Part shown: positions 35,278 to 45,734 of the stretch, in pieces
Position numbering within the stretch: the first letter of the stretch is position 1
How the letters are laid out: every line of letters starts with the position of its first letter
Origin: Staphylococcus cornubiensis
GTDB taxonomy: Bacteria; Bacillota; Bacilli; Staphylococcales; Staphylococcaceae
NCBI RefSeq assembly: GCF_900183575.1
Contig: NZ_FXUZ01000015.1
Location: 1 to 45,861, forward strand
Length of the DNA: 45,861 nt
Direction: 5' to 3'
The notes under the pieces: generated by a model
The model's input: the letters and a program-made list of their open reading frames with translations, nothing else
What the model was told of the DNA's origin: nothing
The model's database searches: none
Program-made: the position numbers and the translations under genes

Positions 35278-36216
35278 TTACACACCACCAAGCAATGCAC
35301 TGACGTAAATGCCTAATGCGTAAAGTACACCGAATAATGTATTTGTTTTACCCGCAGCAGCCATTGCCGGCATCATCGTTTGAGGTGTATCGTTCTTTTG
35401 GAAACGACGATATACTTTAACAGGTAATGGAAAACTAAGTATGACGAGTAAATAGAAAAGTGAACCGCCATCTTTAAAGAATGCAGTGTAAATGACAAAT
35501 AGGTAAGCAATGGCGTAAAATGTTGCTAAAAAGATTAATGAGCCGCGTTTTCCTAATAAAATAGGTAAAGTGCGTCTACCGCTTTGACTGTCTTTTACGC
35601 GGTCACGAATATTATTTGCCATGTTGATGAGCCCAATAGTGATGACGATAGGAATACTAATCCAAAAAGCATAGTTTTGAAGGTTGCCTGTTTGGATGTA
35701 AAAAGCGATAACGATAATAATCATACCCATGAAAACACCTGAGAATAATTCGCCAAACGGTGTCCATGAGATTGGGAAAGGTCCGCCTGTGTAAAGGTAA
35801 CCTACAGCCATACATAATAGACCAACAGGAATAAGCCAGAATGAACTTTGAATTGCTAAGTAGAGTCCGAGTATTGCTGCAATGATATAAAAAATAATTG
35901 CAAGTCTTAATACATGTTGCGGTGTCATCCCGTTACGTACAATGGCGCCACCAATACCTACTGATTCATGGTCATCTAAACCTTTTTTGAAGTCATAGTA
36001 TTCATTGAACATATTTGTTGCGGCTTGAATGAGCAAACAAGCGAACAACATTGCTAAGAATAAACCAAAATGAAGATGGTCCTCGCTACCTAATAAAAAA
36101 AGTTTTGCAGTTGCTGTTCCAACTAATACAGGAACAACTGATGCCGTTAATGTGTGAGGACGCATGAGTTGCCAATATTTGTGAAACGTTGAATGTTTTT
36201 CAAATTGAGACGTCAT
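35278..36216 (-). CDS. menA: 1,4-dihydroxy-2-naphthoate polyprenyltransferase MenA
   Basis: Joins the naphthoate ring to a polyprenyl chain in the membrane, making demethylmenaquinone. It is a UbiA-family protein of 312 residues with the first Asp-rich motif NMFNEYYDFKKGLDDHES (near residue 68) and the second NMANNIRDRVKDSQSGRRTL (near 190). I chose the ATG at 36216, 9 nt after GAGG. The TTG at 36225 is directly on the ribosome site. It is divergent from menF, and its own terminator lies downstream. Confidence 0.95.
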   Translation of the reverse strand: MTSQFEKHSTFHKYWQLMRPHTLTASVVPVLVGTATAKLFLLGSEDHLHFGLFLAMLFACLLIQAATNMFNEYYDFKKGLDDHESVGIGGAIVRNGMTPQHVLRLAIIFYIIAAILGLYLAIQSSFWLIPVGLLCMAVGYLYTGGPFPISWTPFGELFSGVFMGMIIIVIAFYIQTGNLQNYAFWISIPIVITIGLINMANNIRDRVKDSQSGRRTLPILLGKRGSLIFLATFYAIAYLFVIYTAFFKDGGSLFYLLVILSFPLPVKVYRRFQKNDTPQTMMPAMAAAGKTNTLFGVLYALGIYVSALLGGV

Positions 36217-36389
36217 GTTAGTCAACCTCTTTTTTATAATATTTATATTACATTGATATTATAAAAAAGTTTGTCAATGAAATCAATAACAATATTATGG
36301 AAAAGACACTTGTGCACACAATCGTCTTTAAAAATGTTAAAATGTAATAATGGATAAAACTTGATTATGATGAAAGAAGTGAGTATGGG

Positions 36390-37748
36390 ATGAGTGTTGA
36401 TGTCTGCGAACAGGCAATCATCAACGCGGTACAACAAACAAAACAACAATGGGTCTCAGTTGAAGTCAAATTAGAACAACAATTAGATCCGATTACGTTG
36501 TTCGATATGTCGAAAGAAGATGCAGGGGACCGTTTTTATTTTCGATTAAATGATAACGAAACTTCTTTTTTTGGATACCGTGTTGCAGCAAAAATAAAAA
36601 ATGATTTCACAAATAAACGTTCTATTTTTAAAGAATGGGAAAAGTTTAAAGATGATATAGCATTAATCCATCCCGATTCGGAACGCCATCATTTACGTAT
36701 TTGCGGTGGATTTCAATTTTCTACTAAGCGGATGGGGGATGAATGGCGTCGCTTTGGTGTGAATCATTTTATTTTGCCTGAAGTATTAATATCGCAAGTC
36801 AATCAAGAAACGTTTTTGACGTATACTGTACAAAAGGAAACGTTTTCGATTGAGCAATTTTATGAATTAGTTGAAAAGTTAAATCACTTACCGCGTGTGG
36901 TCGTGCAAAATACGACACCACCACAAATTAAGCGGATTGAAGATATATATAAAGATGAGTGGGAAGCATTAGTTGAAGAAACAACTGCAAAATTAGCGCA
37001 TGATGAAAAGGTGGTTCTCTCTCGTCGTCGTATGGTGCAGTTTGATGCAGATATTGAAATTGGCGCAGTATTATATCGCGCGCTCAAAAACGAAAAGAAC
37101 AGTTACTTATTCGCGTTAGAGTCAGAGGATGATATTTTTATTTCTCAAACGCCAGAACAGTTATTTAAAGTTACAAATGGTATGTTATCAACGAAAGCTG
37201 TTGCGGGGACAATTCCAAGAACACACAATGAAGCGCAAGATCAAGCGCGTATTAATGCGTTGTTAAAAAATGAAAAGAATTTAATTGAACATGGCATTGT
37301 CGTAGAAAGTATTCTTGAAGATATCCGACCGTTTATTCAGTATGCCGATTATAATCGTGAGCCGAAAGTATTAAAAAATGATCATTTATATCATTTATAT
37401 ACAGAAATTGGTGGTCCATTAGCGCATAAATCGTATATTGAATTGATAGATGATTTACATCCAACGCCTGCACTAGGGGGTTATCCGAAAGCGCGTGCAT
37501 TGGAATATATTGAAGCACATGAGTTTGGTGCACGTGGCCTTTACGGTGCACCAGTCGGTATGGTGGATATGTATGACGATTGTGAGTTTATCGTAGCCAT
37601 TCGTTCGATGTTAATGAATCATCAACAAGCGTTATTGTTTGCAGGTGCGGGTATTGTTAAAGATTCGGATGCTGCAGATGAAGTTGCTGAAACGGCATTA
37701 AAATTTAAACCGATGATGGTCGCTTTAGGGGTGAGTGAAAATGACTAA
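36390..37748 (+). CDS. menF: Isochorismate synthase MenF
   Basis: Converts chorismate to isochorismate, the first step of menaquinone synthesis. The 452-residue protein carries the chorismate-binding fold in its C-terminal two thirds: [10 protein letters not shown], the [11 protein letters not shown] segment and [11 protein letters not shown] near residues 380-390, and IRSMLMN and [12 protein letters not shown] at the end. The ribosome site (AAGAAGTGAG) is weak. It overlaps menD by 8 bp and leads the operon menF-menD-menH-menB. Confidence 0.95.
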   Translation: MSVDVCEQAIINAVQQTKQQWVSVEVKLEQQLDPITLFDMSKEDAGDRFYFRLNDNETSFFGYRVAAKIKNDFTNKRSIFKEWEKFKDDIALIHPDSERHHLRICGGFQFSTKRMGDEWRRFGVNHFILPEVLISQVNQETFLTYTVQKETFSIEQFYELVEKLNHLPRVVVQNTTPPQIKRIEDIYKDEWEALVEETTAKLAHDEKVVLSRRRMVQFDADIEIGAVLYRALKNEKNSYLFALESEDDIFISQTPEQLFKVTNGMLSTKAVAGTIPRTHNEAQDQARINALLKNEKNLIEHGIVVESILEDIRPFIQYADYNREPKVLKNDHLYHLYTEIGGPLAHKSYIELIDDLHPTPALGGYPKARALEYIEAHEFGARGLYGAPVGMVDMYDDCEFIVAIRSMLMNHQQALLFAGAGIVKDSDAADEVAETALKFKPMMVALGVSEND

Positions 37749-39411
37749 TCAACGCTTTTTAACGGAGCAAGTGTTTCATTTTGTATCAGAATTATATGCA
37801 TATGGTTTACGTGAAGTCGTGATTAGTCCAGGATCACGCTCCACACCTTTAGCGCTCGCGTTTGAGTGCCATCCACACATTAAAACATGGATTCACCCTG
37901 ATGAAAGAAGTGCAGCTTTTTTTGCATTGGGATTAATGAAGGGGAGTCAGCGTCCTGTCGCGATTCTTTGTACATCCGGCACAGCTTCTGCAAACTATGT
38001 CCCTGCCGTTGCTGAAAGTCATATTAGTCGTTTGCCGCTCATTGTACTGACAAGCGATCGACCACATGAATTAAGAGGTGTAGGTGCGCCACAAGCTATT
38101 GACCAAGTGCGTATGTTTCAAAACTATGTGCGCTTCCAATTCGATTTACCGATTGCGGATGGCACGCCGAATACACTTGATGTCAATAAGTATCAATTAC
38201 AAAAGGCGAGTCAGTTTTTCGATGGGCCCCACCAAGGTCCAGTACACTTCAATTTGCCTTTCCGCGAACCTTTAACACCGGACCTGTCGCGTCACGATTT
38301 GTTGACGTCATTTCATTATGAACGTCCACACTATCAAAAGACGATGGACTTCAGTGCGATACTTCCAGTGTTGAAACAATCTAAAGGGCTGATTGTTGTA
38401 GGTGATATGCAGCATCAAGATATTTCGCAAATTTTAACTTTTGCAACGATATATGATTTGCCTATTTTGGCTGATCCACTCAATGGTATTCGCGCCACAC
38501 AACATCCGAATGTGGTGACGACATACGATTTATTGCTACGTTCAGGACTTGATTTATCGGCTGATTTTGTCATTCGTGTCGGTAAACCAGTCGTCTCTAA
38601 AAAGTTGAATCAATGGCTAAAAACGACAGATGCGACACAAATTTTAGTCCAAAATAACGCAGATGTAGATGCTTTTCCGAAAAGCCCAGATTACTTTTAT
38701 GAAATGTCGGCCAATGACTTTTTCAGAGCATTAGGTGATATTCCAGCTGCTTATCGAAAAATGTGGTTACGACAATGGCAAAGTATGGAAGAGCAAGCGC
38801 GTCATGCGATTAAAGCCCATCAAAAAACGGCGAATGATGAAGCGGCGTATGTCAGTCGAGTACTTGATAAATTAGGTGCAGACGATGCGTTATTTGTGAG
38901 TAATAGTATGCCAATTCGTGATGTAGATAATTTATATATTGACCATCAAGCACGTATTTATGCGAATAGAGGGGCAAACGGTATTGATGGTGTCGTTTCT
39001 ACAGCTTTAGGTATGGCCGTACATAAAAAGGTCACATTGCTCATAGGTGATATTGCTTTTTATCACGATATGAATGGTTTGTTGATGTCAAAACTGAATG
39101 ACATTCATATGAACATCGTCTTATTAAACAATGACGGTGGTGGTATTTTTTCTTATTTACCTCAAAAAGAAGGGGCGCCCGATCATTTTGAACGTTTATT
39201 TGGCACGCCAACAGGTTTAGACTTTGAACATGCGGCACTGTTATATGACTTTAACTTTAAACGCTTCCAAGATTTACAATCGTTCGAATATAGTCATTTG
39301 GCGACAATGACCCCGACACTATTTGAGGTCGTGACGAGTCGTGAAGCGAATTACGAAGCGCATCAAAATTTATATCAGAAATTGAGTGAAGTGGTTAATG
39401 TTACATTATAA
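37741..39411 (+). CDS. menD: SEPHCHC synthase MenD
   Basis: A thiamine diphosphate enzyme that adds a 2-oxoglutarate-derived unit to isochorismate. The 556-residue protein has [14 protein letters not shown] near residue 30, the cofactor glutamate region, and the ThDP/Mg motif [11 protein letters not shown]...[10 protein letters not shown] near 435-460. The ATG at 37741 has AGGGGTG 7 nt upstream, inside menF. The GTG six bases earlier is less well placed. It overlaps menH by 14 bp. Confidence 0.96.
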   Translation: MTNQRFLTEQVFHFVSELYAYGLREVVISPGSRSTPLALAFECHPHIKTWIHPDERSAAFFALGLMKGSQRPVAILCTSGTASANYVPAVAESHISRLPLIVLTSDRPHELRGVGAPQAIDQVRMFQNYVRFQFDLPIADGTPNTLDVNKYQLQKASQFFDGPHQGPVHFNLPFREPLTPDLSRHDLLTSFHYERPHYQKTMDFSAILPVLKQSKGLIVVGDMQHQDISQILTFATIYDLPILADPLNGIRATQHPNVVTTYDLLLRSGLDLSADFVIRVGKPVVSKKLNQWLKTTDATQILVQNNADVDAFPKSPDYFYEMSANDFFRALGDIPAAYRKMWLRQWQSMEEQARHAIKAHQKTANDEAAYVSRVLDKLGADDALFVSNSMPIRDVDNLYIDHQARIYANRGANGIDGVVSTALGMAVHKKVTLLIGDIAFYHDMNGLLMSKLNDIHMNIVLLNNDGGGIFSYLPQKEGAPDHFERLFGTPTGLDFEHAALLYDFNFKRFQDLQSFEYSHLATMTPTLFEVVTSREANYEAHQNLYQKLSEVVNVTL

Positions 39412-40189
39412 CTGGTATGAGGCACAGTCAGAAACGGAAAAAGTGATTGTATTACTGCACGGTTTTATCAGTGATCAGCGGACATTTGCATCACATATTG
39501 CGCCTTTGACACAAGACGCCCATGTTGTGTGTGTAGATTTGCCAGGACACGGCGAAGATACGTCACCACAAGATGTGATATGGGATTTTGAATGGGTGTG
39601 TACACAATTACATGCTGTATGCCAACAGTTCAGTAAATATGCGGTTTATATGCATGGCTACTCAATGGGGGCGCGTGTTGCATTAGCGTATGCATTGAAA
39701 TATGAAGACGAGTTAGCCGGTGTCATATTGGAAAGTGGTTCACCCGGCATTCAAGAAGAAGCGGCACGTGTCGAGCGTCAACAAGTCGATGAGGCGCGGG
39801 CACGTGTACTTGAAATTGCAGGGATTGAAGTGTTTGTCAACGACTGGGAAAAATTGCCGTTATTCCAAACACAACGCTTTCTAACTGAGACACAGCGCCT
39901 ACAAATGCGTCAGTTGAGACTGGCCCAACAACCTGAACGTTTAGCGAAAGCTTTGCGTGATTACGGTACGGGGCATATGCCGAATTTATGGCCACAATTA
40001 GAAAACTTAAAATTACCTGTTCAACTGATAGTAGGTGAATGGGATGAAAAATTTGTTCATATTGCTGAGCGTATGTCTGACGCGCTTTCAGAGGCACGAT
40101 TAGCTGTTGTACCCCAGGTCGGTCATACGGTAAATGTGGAAGATACAGCTAAATTTGATACAATACTATTAGAGTTTATAAAAGGTTAA
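39398..40189 (+). CDS. menH: SHCHC synthase MenH (alpha/beta hydrolase)
   Basis: Eliminates pyruvate from SEPHCHC. The 263-residue alpha/beta hydrolase shows the oxyanion strand [12 protein letters not shown], the nucleophile elbow HGYSMG (Ser89), the acid in VGEWDEKF and the histidine in [10 protein letters not shown] chose the ATG at 39398, inside the end of menD, because MLHYNWYEA fits the family start. A GTG four codons earlier is also in frame. Confidence 0.92.
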   Translation: MLHYNWYEAQSETEKVIVLLHGFISDQRTFASHIAPLTQDAHVVCVDLPGHGEDTSPQDVIWDFEWVCTQLHAVCQQFSKYAVYMHGYSMGARVALAYALKYEDELAGVILESGSPGIQEEAARVERQQVDEARARVLEIAGIEVFVNDWEKLPLFQTQRFLTETQRLQMRQLRLAQQPERLAKALRDYGTGHMPNLWPQLENLKLPVQLIVGEWDEKFVHIAERMSDALSEARLAVVPQVGHTVNVEDTAKFDTILLEFIKG

Positions 40190-40205
40190 CTTGAGGAGGT
40201 CCACC

Positions 40206-41024
40206 ATGGAAAGACAATGGGAAACATTAAAAGAATACAAAGAAATCAAATATGAATTTTTTGAAGGGATTGCGAAAGTAACAATTAATCGTCCCGAAGT
40301 ACATAATGCGTTCACACCGAACACAGTACAAGAAATGATTGATGCCTTTACACGTGCAAGAGATGACGAGCGTGTCGGTGTCATTGTGTTAACGGGTGAA
40401 GGCGACAAAGCGTTCTGTTCTGGTGGAGATCAAAAAGTACGTGGCCATGGCGGATATGTCGGTGATGACCAAATTCCACGTTTAAATGTGTTAGACTTAC
40501 AACGTTTAATTCGTATTATTCCAAAACCAGTTATCGCAATGGTTAAAGGTTATGCGATTGGTGGCGGTAACGTATTACAAGTTGTATGTGACTTAACGAT
40601 CGCAGCTGACAACGCACGTTTCGGCCAAACAGGTCCTAAAGTCGGCTCATTCGATGCAGGTTATGGTTCAGGTTATTTAGCACGTATTGTCGGTCATAAA
40701 AAAGCACGTGAAATTTGGTACTTATGCCGTCAATATGATGCACAACAAGCATTAGATATGGGTATGGCCAATACAGTTGTACCCCTTGCTGACATTGAAG
40801 ATGAAACAGTGCAATGGTGTAAAGAAATTATGCGTCATTCACCAACAGCATTACGTTTCTTGAAAGCAGCGATGAATGCAGACACAGATGGTTTAGCTGG
40901 TTTACAACAATTCGCTGGGGATGCGACATTGTTATACTACACGACTGATGAAGCTAAAGAAGGTCGTGATGCATTTAAAGAAAAACGTGAGCCTGATTTT
41001 GATCAGTTTCCAAAATTCCCATAA
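40206..41024 (+). CDS. menB: 1,4-dihydroxy-2-naphthoyl-CoA synthase MenB
   Basis: Crotonase-fold enzyme that closes the second ring of menaquinone. The 272-residue protein has oxyanion-hole pieces [19 protein letters not shown] and [16 protein letters not shown], plus [19 protein letters not shown] with the conserved acidic site. Its C-terminal end, FDQFPKFP, is typical. AGGAGG is 6 nt before the ATG at 40206, so the in-frame ATG at 40191 is unlikely. In S. aureus, as I recall, the ssp protease operon follows menB. Here an aminotransferase does. Confidence 0.96.
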   Translation: MERQWETLKEYKEIKYEFFEGIAKVTINRPEVHNAFTPNTVQEMIDAFTRARDDERVGVIVLTGEGDKAFCSGGDQKVRGHGGYVGDDQIPRLNVLDLQRLIRIIPKPVIAMVKGYAIGGGNVLQVVCDLTIAADNARFGQTGPKVGSFDAGYGSGYLARIVGHKKAREIWYLCRQYDAQQALDMGMANTVVPLADIEDETVQWCKEIMRHSPTALRFLKAAMNADTDGLAGLQQFAGDATLLYYTTDEAKEGRDAFKEKREPDFDQFPKFP

Positions 41025-41047
41025 GTCTTTAATAAGATGTTAGATTA

Positions 41048-41091
41048 AAAGCCCGTTTTATTCATTTTAGGGATGAATAAAACGGGCTTTT
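41048..41091. terminator. Terminator after menB
   Basis: AAAGCCCGTTTTATTCAT (41048-41065) pairs perfectly with ATGAATAAAACGGGCTTT (41073-41090). Confidence 0.8.
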
Positions 41092-41216
41092 GCATATGTT
41101 GCTTTTTAATATTTAGTGCTCATTTAATTATGTGAACAATGGCGTCACTGAATGATTTTTCAAAAATAAAGCAGGGTGGATATTGCGTTTCCCTAACACT
41201 TTTTCTGATAGGTTGT

Positions 41217-42380
41217 TTATTGGTATTTTTCTTCTAAATATTCTTGTAAGCGTTCCATGCCTTTTTTTAATAGTGCCATATCATATGCGTATGAGATGCG
41301 GACATAACCTTTACCAAAATCAGTAAATGAAGAGCCGGGAACCATCGCCACGCCTGCTTTTTCTAATACATCAACACAGAATGTAAAGTCATCATCGGAA
41401 AATGCTTCGATGTTTGGAAAAATATAAAAAGCACCTTGAGGCACGCCATCTAGACGAAAGCCCATGGATGTTAATGATTCGACTAGATAATCGCGACGTT
41501 CGACATAGGCTTGATTCATCGTTTGAGGTGCGTCTACAGCTTCACGTAATGCCGCTATCGTTGCCATTTGAGCAGGCACATTAGCACAAATACAGTTGTA
41601 CGCGTGCATAAATGTCAATTTATCGATTAAGTATTGTGGGCCTGATAGAAAACCGATACGAATACCTGTAGCCGAATGTGATTTACTTAAACCATTAATC
41701 AATAGTAATTGGTCACGAATTTCGTCAAACTGCGCGAAAGATGTATGCGTATGACCGAAAGTGTTCTCGGCGTATATTTCATCGCTAATGACAAATAATG
41801 GAAGTGTTTTGATGACGTCGACAAGAGCGGCAACTTCTTCAGCGGTCAATATCGCCCCAGTTGGATTAGAAGGATAGTTGAGCAATATCGCACGTGAACG
41901 CGGTGTGATATGCTGTTGAATCGCTTCAGGCGTCACTTTAAAACCTGTCTCGCGTGTATCGATAAAAACAGGCACGCCTCCTAATGTTTGAATTAACGGA
42001 ATATAACCCGCATAGACAGGGCCGGGTAATAAAATTTCATCGCCAGGATTAATAATACAGCGGAGTGCAGTATCGAGTGCTTCAGATGCACCATTGGTAA
42101 TAATGATTTCTTCAGGATCATAATGGACATTAAAGCGAGATTGATAATAATTTGCGACAGCTTCACGTGTGTCACGACGGCCTTTATTGTGGGAATAAGT
42201 CGTATAGTCATTGGCAATGGCATCTTGATACGCTTGTTTAACGACAGCAGGCATATGAAAATCGGGTTGACCAATAGTCAGATTGATGACATCATTCATT
42301 TGGTTGATTTTACTTGAAAATTGGCGAATACTCGGTGCTTTTAAATATTGTGCGTATGTATTCAGTTCTAATTTCATCAT
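41217..42380 (-). CDS. Class I/II pyridoxal-phosphate aminotransferase (PatA-like)
   Basis: A 387-residue fold type I aminotransferase. Visible features are NLTIGQPDFHMP, the cofactor-ring region TNGASEALDTAL, NYPSNPTGA, SDEIYAEN and the lysine that holds the cofactor in NGLSKSHSATGIRIGF; the substrate-carboxylate arginine is in YVRISYAYD. The family covers N-acetyl-diaminopimelate and aromatic aminotransferases (PatA), and the exact substrate cannot be fixed from sequence. The ATG at 42380 follows AGGA by 7-8 nt, with a second ATG next to it. A large hairpin separates it from the acyltransferase gene upstream. Confidence 0.88.
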   Translation of the reverse strand: MMKLELNTYAQYLKAPSIRQFSSKINQMNDVINLTIGQPDFHMPAVVKQAYQDAIANDYTTYSHNKGRRDTREAVANYYQSRFNVHYDPEEIIITNGASEALDTALRCIINPGDEILLPGPVYAGYIPLIQTLGGVPVFIDTRETGFKVTPEAIQQHITPRSRAILLNYPSNPTGAILTAEEVAALVDVIKTLPLFVISDEIYAENTFGHTHTSFAQFDEIRDQLLLINGLSKSHSATGIRIGFLSGPQYLIDKLTFMHAYNCICANVPAQMATIAALREAVDAPQTMNQAYVERRDYLVESLTSMGFRLDGVPQGAFYIFPNIEAFSDDDFTFCVDVLEKAGVAMVPGSSFTDFGKGYVRISYAYDMALLKKGMERLQEYLEEKYQ

Positions 42381-42391
42381 AATCACGTCCT

Positions 42392-42484
42392 AAAAAAAGA
42401 GAAGTTAACATTTAGGATAACACGATAGAATAGCTAAAATCTAATGTAAAGTGATAGCTATCGTATCCATATCCTCATGTTAAC
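42392..42484 (-). terminator. Long imperfect hairpin before the aminotransferase gene
   Basis: Paired blocks read inward: GTTAACAT, AGGATA and CGATAG on one side (from 42404), with CTATCG, TATCCT and ATGTTAAC on the other (to 42484). On the minus strand it ends CTCTTTTTTT (42392-42400), so it acts as terminator of the acyltransferase gene. It may attenuate read-through into the aminotransferase gene, which starts only 12 bases later. Confidence 0.65.
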
Positions 42485-42495
42485 TTTATCATTTA

Positions 42496-43503
42496 TTATT
42501 TGTATGGTTTAAATGCGGAAGGGCGTTGTAAATGAACAACGGGATTCGTCCATTTCGCCACAAAGTTACTCGACCATATCCAAACGATAAAACAACCGAG
42601 AAGGAAGTTATAAGCAAGGCCTAACCACGGATGATCAATGAATGGATAAATTTGATGGCCACGAATGATGCCAATAAAAATGCCGTGTAGTAAGTAAACA
42701 TACATCGTACGTGATCCGATATAGGTGAATGCATGATGACCTCTAGGAACTAAATTAAGAAAGGCGCACATCGTTACTAAAATAATGACGTATAAACTCA
42801 ATCTTTTTAATGGACTCAATAAAAATGCGATGCCTTCAATATTTTTATAAGGTGTGCTTGCAAGTAACCAATCCGAATCGATAGGATGAACGATATAAAA
42901 AATGAAGAAGCCCACTAAAACTATCACTGACACTGGTATAAAACGTTTCAATCGGATAAACCGACTGAATCTTCCGTCCATAATATAACCGATGTAGAAA
43001 ATAGGGAAGAAAACGAGTGTCCGTGACCAACTGAGATAGCCATTCACATCTGTAGAAAAACCAGCCAATACTGCAATTAAAATCGCAATAGGAAGCACAT
43101 AGATTGGTTTGAATTGACGTACAATGACGATAATGACATTGAAGAAAAAGAGTGTTAATAAAAACCAAAGTGCAAACACTGGGTCAAATGGATCTAAAAC
43201 TAATGTGCTATTCTTACCAGTAATAAAGTAATAGATCGAGAAAAATGCGAAAAAGATTAAGTATGGACCTAACAATTTTTTACCGACTTTTTCGATATAA
43301 CCTGCTTGTCCGACATTTTTAGCAAAGTAACCAGAAATAAACAGAAAAGCTGGCATGTGAAAGCTATAAATGACAAGATAAAGTGCATATACAGCTGGTT
43401 GTGCATCACCATAAGGTTGTATTAAGTGTCCAAACACAACAAGAAATATTAAGATTGCACGTGCATTATCAAAAAATGCGTCTCTCTTTTTAGTCTGTGC
43501 CAT
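42496..43503 (-). CDS. Membrane acyltransferase 3 family protein
   Basis: A 335-residue protein of about ten hydrophobic helices. The N-terminal block is RDAFFDNARAILIFLVVFGH, with the family catalytic-type histidine in FGHL, and FHMPAFLFISGYFAKN follows. There is no extracellular hydrolase domain. The family transfers acyl groups to sugars of envelope polymers; the acceptor here is unknown. The start ATG at 43503 has GGAG, but with a long 13-nt spacing. A TATAAT-like box lies at 43544-43549. It is divergent from the OatA-like gene. Confidence 0.85.
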   Translation of the reverse strand: MAQTKKRDAFFDNARAILIFLVVFGHLIQPYGDAQPAVYALYLVIYSFHMPAFLFISGYFAKNVGQAGYIEKVGKKLLGPYLIFFAFFSIYYFITGKNSTLVLDPFDPVFALWFLLTLFFFNVIIVIVRQFKPIYVLPIAILIAVLAGFSTDVNGYLSWSRTLVFFPIFYIGYIMDGRFSRFIRLKRFIPVSVIVLVGFFIFYIVHPIDSDWLLASTPYKNIEGIAFLLSPLKRLSLYVIILVTMCAFLNLVPRGHHAFTYIGSRTMYVYLLHGIFIGIIRGHQIYPFIDHPWLGLAYNFLLGCFIVWIWSSNFVAKWTNPVVHLQRPSAFKPYK

Positions 43504-43861
43504 AATACTGTGTGTCTCCTTTTTAAAATGTCATCATTAGGTTATTATAAATCCTTTTCATATTGCAAAGAAAATGAATATTAAATAGAATCATTTGCAT
43601 GAATCTTAGACATACTGTTGAGAAAGATAAAATTTCGCTTATAATAATGAGGGGACTCAAAATAAAAGTGAAAAGTACGGAAATGTGAGCTTCTTGGTCA
43701 ATTTAGTGTCATTATATAAGAAATAGTAATAGTTATATTCAATCATACTTTTACGATGCGTCATATATTATCTGTTTTAATTGGGATAATTTTGTGGTAA
43801 ATTGAATAGCATATATCCACAAATCGTTTCTTAATAAATCATCAATTAGGAGAATGTTGTT
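43504..43861. other. Divergent intergenic region between two acyltransferase genes
   Basis: AT-rich, with no gene. A minus-strand TATAAT (43544-43549) probably serves the 335-residue acyltransferase. I see no convincing promoter pair for the OatA-like gene, although AT-rich -10-like boxes are frequent in 43760-43820. Confidence 0.35.
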
Positions 43862-45664
43862 ATGTTACATCATAATTTTACTGGAATGAAACGATTGCAA
43901 CATCCACCGCGGTATTTGCCGGGGCTCGACGGGTTGCGTGCAATTTCAGTTATCGCTATCATTATTTATCATCTTAATGCACAGTGGCTAGCTGGAGGAT
44001 TTCTAGGTGTAGATACATTTTTTGTAATCTCAGGTTATTTAATTACATCATTATTGTTATTTGAATATGAAAACTATCAAACGATCGATTTAGCGAATTT
44101 TTGGATTAAACGTTTTAAAAGATTGATTCCAGCCATGCTATTCGTGACATTAGTATCAGTGTTATACGTCGTATTATTTGCCCCTCAAATATTACATTCT
44201 ATTAAAGGGGATGCGATTGCAGCATTGTTATATATATCGAACTGGTGGTACATTTTCCAAGATGTAGACTATTTTGACCAGTTTAAGCCAATGCCATTGA
44301 AACATTTATGGTCTTTGGCTGTTGAAGAACAATTTTATATCTTTTTTCCAATCGTCTTAACGTTATTTTTTAAGATATTTAAAAGAAAAAAATGGATCGT
44401 GCTTGCATTTTTTATCATTTCTATTGCTTCGGCAGTATTAATGTTTTATATGACAACGCCTGATACGAACCATGCACGTACATACTTTGGAACAGATACT
44501 CGATTACAAACATTATTGCTAGGTGTTATTTTTGCATTTGTGTGGCCGGCGTTTCGTTTAAAGGAAAATCCGCCCAAATTTGCAGCCAATATTATAGATA
44601 CTTTAGGTCTTGTCGCATTACTAGCATTACTCACTTTGTTCTATTTTGTAAATGAACAACAATTCATTCTTTATAGCGGTGGGTTTTACTGTATTTCATT
44701 ACTGACATTGGTCCTCATCGCAAGTCTCGTACTTCCGAATGGGCGATTAGCTAAAGTGATGAGTAATCCTGTATTTTTGTACATTGGTAAAAGATCGTAC
44801 AGTCTATATTTATGGCATTACGTCATCGTGACATTTGTACATCAATACTTTGTCGCAGGTCAGTACCCGTATTATGTTTATATCATTGACGTCGTGTTAA
44901 CATTCTTGATGGCAGAAATTTCATATCAATTTATCGAAACGCCATTCAGACGTTATGGTTTCAGAACATTCTATTCAAAAGATAAAATTTGGTTGACAGT
45001 GATTCGTACGCCAATCGTTTTAGCCATTATTGTTTCAGCGGCTTTAGTGCTGAGTGGTCAATTTGATTATCTTGCCAAACAAGAGAAAAAGGCGAACAGT
45101 TATCAAACGAATCATAAAAATAATAGTAAAGATCCTGAAAAGCCGGCAGAGGATCCAGCTGAAAATGAGCAGAAAGAAGAAAAGTTTGATCCTAAAAAGC
45201 AATCACCGCTCTTTATTGGTGATTCGTTAACAGTAGGCATGGGTTATTATCTGGACGAACATTATGAAAAACCGACCATTGATGCGCAAGTTGGTCGTTC
45301 AATGGCAGCTGCAATCGAAGTCGCTAGAAACTATACGTCCTTTAATCAAAAAGGGCAACCGGTTGTGATTCAGATTGGTACGAATGGTGATTTCGACCAA
45401 GATCAAATCGAAACGCTTGTTAAAGATTTTGATAAAGCTGATGTTTATTTAATCAATACAACTGTGCCACGTGACTATAAAGATCATGTGAATCAATTGC
45501 TTAAAAAAGTCGCTGATAAACATAAACATGTGACACTGGTTGATTGGAATAAAGTTGGTGTGGGTCATACGGAATATTTTGCGTATGATGGGATACATTT
45601 AGAACATCCAGGCATTCAGAAGCTCGTGTCAGAGTTGGATAAAGAGATGAAGGCGTCAGAGTAA
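43862..45664 (+). CDS. OatA-like O-acetyltransferase (acyltransferase 3 + SGNH domains)
   Basis: Predicted to O-acetylate a cell-wall polymer, by analogy with OatA, which acetylates MurNAc and gives lysozyme resistance. Residues 15-400 are the multi-helix acyltransferase 3 part (YLPGLDGLRAISVIAIIIYH, DTFFVISGYL, HLWSLAVEEQFYIFFP). A charged linker follows (405-445). An outer-face SGNH domain has Ser455 (GDSLTVG), Asn508 (GTNGD) and the Asp576/His579 pair (DGIHL). Length (600) and layout equal S. aureus OatA (about 603). Whether this is the peptidoglycan enzyme or a second paralogue cannot be decided here. AGGAG is 9 nt before the ATG. Confidence 0.88.
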   Translation: MLHHNFTGMKRLQHPPRYLPGLDGLRAISVIAIIIYHLNAQWLAGGFLGVDTFFVISGYLITSLLLFEYENYQTIDLANFWIKRFKRLIPAMLFVTLVSVLYVVLFAPQILHSIKGDAIAALLYISNWWYIFQDVDYFDQFKPMPLKHLWSLAVEEQFYIFFPIVLTLFFKIFKRKKWIVLAFFIISIASAVLMFYMTTPDTNHARTYFGTDTRLQTLLLGVIFAFVWPAFRLKENPPKFAANIIDTLGLVALLALLTLFYFVNEQQFILYSGGFYCISLLTLVLIASLVLPNGRLAKVMSNPVFLYIGKRSYSLYLWHYVIVTFVHQYFVAGQYPYYVYIIDVVLTFLMAEISYQFIETPFRRYGFRTFYSKDKIWLTVIRTPIVLAIIVSAALVLSGQFDYLAKQEKKANSYQTNHKNNSKDPEKPAEDPAENEQKEEKFDPKKQSPLFIGDSLTVGMGYYLDEHYEKPTIDAQVGRSMAAAIEVARNYTSFNQKGQPVVIQIGTNGDFDQDQIETLVKDFDKADVYLINTTVPRDYKDHVNQLLKKVADKHKHVTLVDWNKVGVGHTEYFAYDGIHLEHPGIQKLVSELDKEMKASE

Positions 45665-45697
45665 GTCGAAAAATAAAGCTGAAGCAAAATAGAGAAG

Positions 45698-45732
45698 AAG
45701 CGGTTGATGGTGAAAACCATTGACCGCTTTTT
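45698..45732 (+). terminator. Terminator after the OatA-like gene
   Basis: AAGCGGTTGATGGT (45698-45711) pairs with ACCATTGACCGCTT (45716-45729, two wobbles) around GAAA, with a T-run. The group II intron begins two bases after it. Confidence 0.8.
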
Positions 45733-45734
45733 CC

